Positions 63,301 through 64,000 of a stretch of DNA of 64,000 bases are shown piece after piece. How positions within the stretch are numbered: position 1 is the first letter of the stretch; each line of letters starts with the position of its first letter. The stretch is taken from contig NC_092566.1 of NCBI RefSeq assembly GCF_037975245.1, positions 1,986,001 through 2,050,000 of the forward strand, in the 5' to 3' direction. Source of the DNA: Apostichopus japonicus. Its lineage: Eukaryota > Echinodermata > Holothuroidea > Aspidochirotida > Stichopodidae. Made by a program: the position numbers and the translations under genes. The notes under the pieces are model-generated. The model did not search any database, had not been told where the DNA came from, and saw only the letters and a list, made by a program, of their open reading frames with translations.

Positions 63301-63781
63301 CTTAAGTCCAATTAGGGGACATAGCACCACACACGCCTCTAGCATAATGCACGGTTCAAGAAGTTATGCAAAATGATGAAATTGTGGCTCTTTTAGAAAC
63401 ATTTTTTAAAGTTCCCTTCTGACGCCCACTCCCAGCTCAACCAGCACAAGCGTCCATCATATATGAATAGTACAGTCGTCCATTACAGGGGTGGGGGTTA
63501 CAGTGGGTAAGACTACGAGGAATAGTCTCATATCAATATATGACAACCTACTGACAATGTTACAATGTAAAGTTACTCATATGCTTTGTATTTAGTGTAT
63601 CATTTCACCATATTGTGCGTCCTTTTTGATGGTCTACGGTGGAAGCTATACACGTAAAGGGACTTTGACTTTAAAACGGTTAAACGAGCAAGAAATAGTT
63701 TGACTATGGGAAAGATAGATAGAAAAGGAAGTATTTTCTTACATCTGGTGAAGTACCCTTGATCTGTCGACTGAACATTAG
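36799..63781 (-). CDS. Gene D (5' partial): giant SRCR/MAM/ZP membrane receptor
   Basis: At least 33 exons are visible (4,670 nt, about 1,556 aa), all phase-compatible and with no stop created at any junction. From N to C: linker, SRCR, three linkers, SRCR, three linkers, SRCR, two linkers, MAM, SRCR, linker, MAM, linker, MAM, linker, SRCR, two linkers, ZP, transmembrane helix and tail. The signal peptide must lie beyond 64000. The plan resembles DMBT1/hensin-type proteins (SRCR with ZP), which bind microbes and matrix and polymerise in epithelia. MAM domains and a membrane anchor are added here. A mucosal or surface recognition receptor is the inferred role. It is possible, but less likely, that part of the 5' half belongs to a separate gene, as no second signal peptide or tail was seen. 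Confidence 0.8.
37456..37633 (-). CDS. Gene D exon: end of ZP-C
   Basis: Enters in phase 0, leaves in phase 1. [19 protein letters not shown], then [11 protein letters not shown] and [12 protein letters not shown] is the likely consensus cleavage region. It is four codons longer than the gene C counterpart. Confidence 0.88.
38162..38276 (-). CDS. Gene D exon: ZP-C segment
   Basis: 115 nt, entry phase 2, exit phase 0: [16 protein letters not shown] then [14 protein letters not shown]. Same length and phases as gene C exon 26368-26482. Confidence 0.88.
38996..39375 (-). CDS. Gene D exon: ZP-N/ZP-C junction
   Basis: 380 nt, entry phase 0, exit phase 2. Contains [23 protein letters not shown] and [14 protein letters not shown]. 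It is one codon shorter than the gene C exon. Confidence 0.88.
39583..39788 (-). CDS. Gene D exon: ZP-N
   Basis: 206 nt, entry phase 1, exit phase 0: [20 protein letters not shown], then CQGVF and [12 protein letters not shown]. Eight codons shorter than in gene C. In gene C the partner upstream is the signal peptide exon; here it is a linker. Confidence 0.85.
40331..40360 (-). CDS. Gene D linker micro-exon (WNTDATPSP)
   Basis: 30-nt class 1-1 exon, acceptor ctaattag, donor CAG|gtaaga. It and the next upstream micro-exon share DWNT and are evident duplicates. Confidence 0.65.
41296..41322 (-). CDS. Gene D linker micro-exon (WNTGSTDS)
   Basis: 27-nt class 1-1 exon, acceptor ctttatag, donor CGG|gtaagc. 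Duplicate of the linker at 40331. Confidence 0.65.
41932..42249 (-). CDS. Gene D exon: SRCR domain nearest the ZP
   Basis: 318-nt class 1-1 exon. [51 protein letters not shown]; six cysteines. Its acceptor side (cctcag|GGGGTGACAT) is shared in form with the other SRCR exons. It is the most diverged SRCR of gene D. Confidence 0.9.
43128..43166 (-). CDS. Gene D linker micro-exon ([12 protein letters not shown])
   Basis: 39-nt class 1-1 exon, acceptor acttag, donor AT|gtgagt. Thr-rich, probable O-glycosylated spacer. Duplicate of the linker at 46122. Confidence 0.65.
43812..45232 (-). CDS. Gene D: MAM domain 3 (3 exons)
   Basis: Exons are 45232-45089 ([15 protein letters not shown]), 44469-44213 (middle: [19 protein letters not shown]) and 43899-43812 ([21 protein letters not shown]). 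The C exon is only 88 nt, since the linker here is a separate micro-exon, whereas in gene B it is fused to the C exon. Part of the 3-kb duplicated block. Confidence 0.9.
46122..46160 (-). CDS. Gene D linker micro-exon ([12 protein letters not shown])
   Basis: 39-nt class 1-1 exon, copy of the linker at 43128 with a few substitutions. Acceptor and donor (AT|gtgagt) are intact. Confidence 0.65.
46793..49425 (-). CDS. Gene D: MAM domain 2 (3 exons)
   Basis: Exons are 49425-49282 ([15 protein letters not shown]), 48951-48695 (middle: [19 protein letters not shown]) and 46880-46793 ([21 protein letters not shown]). The intron between the last two is swollen to 1.8 kb by two insertions, yet splice sites and reading frame are intact. 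Confidence 0.9.
46942..47445. mobile_element. Inverted-repeat element in a MAM intron
   Basis: CCGATACTCATAGCTGGTA (46942-46960) recurs in exact inverse at 47427-47445. A direct repeat of about 80-90 bases (starting at 46974 and 47347, CCTGTAACACATGTTA...) lies just inside each end. The sister intron at about 43940 lacks all of this. Flanks share an imperfect GACACGATT-like word. The superfamily is unclear, and there is no coding capacity. Confidence 0.7.
47490..48575 (+). mobile_element. 5'-truncated non-LTR retrotransposon
   Basis: Absent from the sister intron. It opens with MFVDDRNIF (RT motif C, FVDD), runs [16 protein letters not shown] to a stop, and then after frame damage reads [50 protein letters not shown] and [10 protein letters not shown]-type sequence (long frame 47805-48269), the thumb and C-terminal end of a jockey/CR1-like ORF2. 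A GGGAGA microsatellite (48371-48419) and an AT-rich 3' end follow. Inserted opposite to gene D and inactive. Confidence 0.8.
48371..48419. repeat. (GGGAGA)n microsatellite
   Basis: About seven hexamers inside the 3' region of the retrotransposon fragment. Confidence 0.9.
50114..50140 (-). CDS. Gene D linker micro-exon (WWPTTDTP), GC donor
   Basis: 27-nt class 1-1 exon with acceptor ttatcag. The donor is CAG|gcaagt, the rare but accepted GC-AG type, with an otherwise perfect match to the consensus, as GC donors usually need. Confidence 0.6.
50875..51189 (-). CDS. Gene D exon: SRCR domain between MAM domains
   Basis: 315-nt class 1-1 exon: [53 protein letters not shown]; six cysteines. Acceptor ttttgcag, donor AAA|gtatgt. 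It is the only gene D SRCR exon one codon short, and it lacks the GGG start. Confidence 0.9.
51506..53667 (-). CDS. Gene D: MAM domain 1 (3 exons)
   Basis: Exons are 53667-53524 ([15 protein letters not shown]), 52603-52347 (middle: [19 protein letters not shown]) and 51626-51506 ([21 protein letters not shown], plus a fused linker [13 protein letters not shown]). The fused linker makes this C exon like those of gene B and unlike the other two MAMs of gene D. Confidence 0.9.
54161..54199 (-). CDS. Gene D linker micro-exon ([12 protein letters not shown])
   Basis: 39-nt class 1-1 exon, acceptor tttaacag, donor ACT|gtaaga. Near-identical to the linker at 55800. Confidence 0.65.
54329..54368. 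repeat. (AT)n(GT)n microsatellite
   Basis: Eleven AT dinucleotides run into nine GT dinucleotides within an intron of gene D. Confidence 0.95.
54459..54503 (-). CDS. Gene D linker micro-exon ([14 protein letters not shown])
   Basis: 45-nt class 1-1 exon, acceptor tgacag, donor TCT|gtaaga. Duplicate of the linker at 56488. Confidence 0.65.
54718..55035 (-). CDS. Gene D exon: SRCR domain 3
   Basis: 318-nt class 1-1 exon: [53 protein letters not shown]; six cysteines. Acceptor aaatag|GGGGCGACAT, donor GAA|gtatgt. Confidence 0.9.
55319..55357 (-). CDS. Gene D linker micro-exon ([12 protein letters not shown])
   Basis: 39-nt class 1-1 exon, acceptor tctttcag, donor AAT|gtaaga. A relic of the same exon, with its flanking intron, is at about 61700-61747. 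Confidence 0.62.
55800..55838 (-). CDS. Gene D linker micro-exon ([12 protein letters not shown])
   Basis: 39-nt class 1-1 exon, acceptor tttaacag, donor ACT|gtaaga. Copy of 54161. Confidence 0.65.
56488..56532 (-). CDS. Gene D linker micro-exon ([14 protein letters not shown])
   Basis: 45-nt class 1-1 exon, acceptor ctaacag, donor TCT|gtaaga. Differs from 54459 at a single residue, which supports selection on the coding frame of so small an exon. Confidence 0.68.
56877..56990. repeat. (TTCG/TTCA)n microsatellite
   Basis: Tetranucleotide array of about twelve TTCG units passing into TTCA units, within an intron. The plus-strand reading SFVRSFVRS is an artefact of the repeat. Confidence 0.92.
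57182..57285. repeat. 52-bp tandem duplication
   Basis: Two copies of a unit beginning GAATGTGTCCTTATC and containing AAATAAAGAGTATGCTA, intronic. The rest of this intron (56533-58328) holds only the broken linker at 57861 and no other module. Confidence 0.85.
57861..57896 (-). pseudogene. Broken linker micro-exon (in-frame stop)
   Basis: It is homologous to the linker at 60116 and keeps both splice sites (tactaatag acceptor, gtaaga donor). In the only phase that fits its neighbours it reads [10 protein letters not shown] and then TAG. Inclusion would truncate the protein, so it must be skipped or be a dead exon. Excluded from the gene D model. Confidence 0.6.
58329..58646 (-). CDS. Gene D exon: SRCR domain 2
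   Basis: 318-nt class 1-1 exon: [52 protein letters not shown]; six cysteines. Near-identical to SRCR domain 1 at 62177. Confidence 0.92.
59164..59202 (-). CDS. Gene D linker micro-exon ([12 protein letters not shown])
   Basis: 39-nt class 1-1 exon, acceptor ttttacag, donor GAT|gtaaga. The same 12 residues are encoded at 63743, with only synonymous differences (GGA/GGG, CGA/AGA). Confidence 0.7.
60116..60151 (-). CDS. Gene D linker micro-exon ([11 protein letters not shown])
   Basis: 36-nt class 1-1 exon, acceptor atcaatag, donor AAT|gtaaga. Confidence 0.62.
60910..60936 (-). CDS. Gene D linker micro-exon (GDELTTAR)
   Basis: 27-nt class 1-1 exon, acceptor ttcaatag, donor GAT|gtaaga. It is the 60116 linker shortened by exactly three codons. 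Confidence 0.62.
60937..62176. other. Intron with a relic linker exon
   Basis: No live module is seen. At 61741-62040 the sequence matches the region next to the linker at 55319 (shared TTTTCCTGATATGGTAT and CACCACTTTCTAAACTTAGT). The expected exon position (about 61700-61747) keeps an acceptor but reads NWS and then a stop, with no donor. This is a lost linker exon. Confidence 0.6.
62177..62494 (-). CDS. Gene D exon: SRCR domain 1 (first visible)
   Basis: 318-nt class 1-1 exon: [56 protein letters not shown]; six cysteines. Acceptor acgtag|GGGGTAGTAT and donor AAA|gtaagt are the same as in SRCR domain 2. Where most of its sisters read VEVLYNGEW, this copy reads VEVLHNGEW. Confidence 0.92.
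62532..63272. mobile_element. Inverted-repeat element, about 741 bp
   Basis: The left end GGCGTAGGAGCCC matches the inverse of the right end (GGCGTAAGAGGCG), with TA on each side (62530-62531 and 63273-63274). The sister intron at about 58660 is continuous across this point, proving an insertion. Long G runs lie near the left end and long C runs near the right. GCGCGCGTAGCGCGCG makes a strong palindrome inside. No coding capacity. A TA target suggests a mariner-like or similar source, but the exact ends are ambiguous. Confidence 0.75.
63743..63781 (-). CDS. Gene D linker micro-exon, last visible ([12 protein letters not shown])
   Basis: 39-nt class 1-1 exon, acceptor ttttacag, donor GAT|gtaaga. 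It enters in phase 1, so at least one more exon lies to the right of the window. Confidence 0.68.
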
Positions 63782-64000
63782 CTGTAAAAATGGAAACAAA
63801 AAAATTGTTTTTTGTTTTTGTCAGTTTGTTTGTTGTAATTGTTGTTGTTTTGTTTTTTGGCAAATTAGAACAAGTATTAAGGCTGCTCTTTAACAATAAA
63901 ATAATTTGGTTTAATTAAATTCATATTGGGTATTTGTAAACAAAATGAATAAATATGTAAAATCATTTAAATGCAGTACAATTACTTATACTTTATATAG

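Larger units (their letters stand above)
58260..64000. repeat. Duplicated SRCR plus linker block, about 3.85-kb offset
   Basis: The SRCR exon, its following linker (59164 and 63743) and flanking introns at about 58260-59500 recur at about 62090-64000. The second copy is interrupted by a 741-bp inverted-repeat element. The block runs off the right edge, so more copies may lie beyond. Confidence 0.9.

Overview
The window looks like nuclear DNA of an invertebrate deuterostome, most likely an echinoderm and perhaps a sea cucumber. This is inference: the DNA is AT-rich and intron-rich, carries hAT-type and CR1/jockey-like repeat debris, and almost all of its coding content is SRCR, MAM and ZP ectodomain modules, a combination expanded in echinoderms. 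Nothing bacterial or viral is present. The long ORFs are single exons or repeats, so I rebuilt genes by joining exons at GT-AG sites with matching phase.

Four genes of one modular receptor family are seen. Gene A (+, 250-3971, both ends unresolved) encodes SRCR-SRCR-MAM. Gene B (-, 18423 to 6613) appears complete at 14 coding exons and 813 codons: signal peptide, short linker, four MAM domains, transmembrane segment and short tail. Three of its MAM domains form a recent tandem triplication with a period of about 2.4 kb. Gene C (-, 32976 to 25579) appears complete at 6 coding exons and 371 codons: signal peptide, one ZP domain, transmembrane segment, tail. Gene D (-, from beyond 64000 to 36799) is the giant of the window. 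At least 33 exons and 1,556 codons are visible, encoding SRCR-SRCR-SRCR-MAM-SRCR-MAM-MAM-SRCR-ZP-TM joined by 14 linker micro-exons of 27-45 nt.

The exons share a strict grammar. Every SRCR is one class 1-1 exon (315-324 nt, except the first exon of gene A). Every MAM is three exons with entry phases 1, 1, 0 and exit phase 1. Every linker is a tiny class 1-1 exon. Any module can therefore be duplicated, lost or skipped without shifting the frame, and the DNA shows this happening: triplicated MAM units in gene B, a duplicated MAM plus linker block in gene D (42.7-49.5 kb), a duplicated SRCR plus linker block (58.3-64 kb), a nonsense-bearing linker and a relic linker.

Spaces between genes hold mobile DNA: two hAT-like MITEs with perfect 8-bp target duplications, two other inverted-repeat elements, decayed non-LTR retrotransposon pieces, a tRNA-like SINE head and a 466-bp GAC/GAT array. 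The domains suggest cell-surface recognition or adhesion proteins (SRCR and MAM for binding, ZP for polymerisation). No function is shown directly by the sequence.
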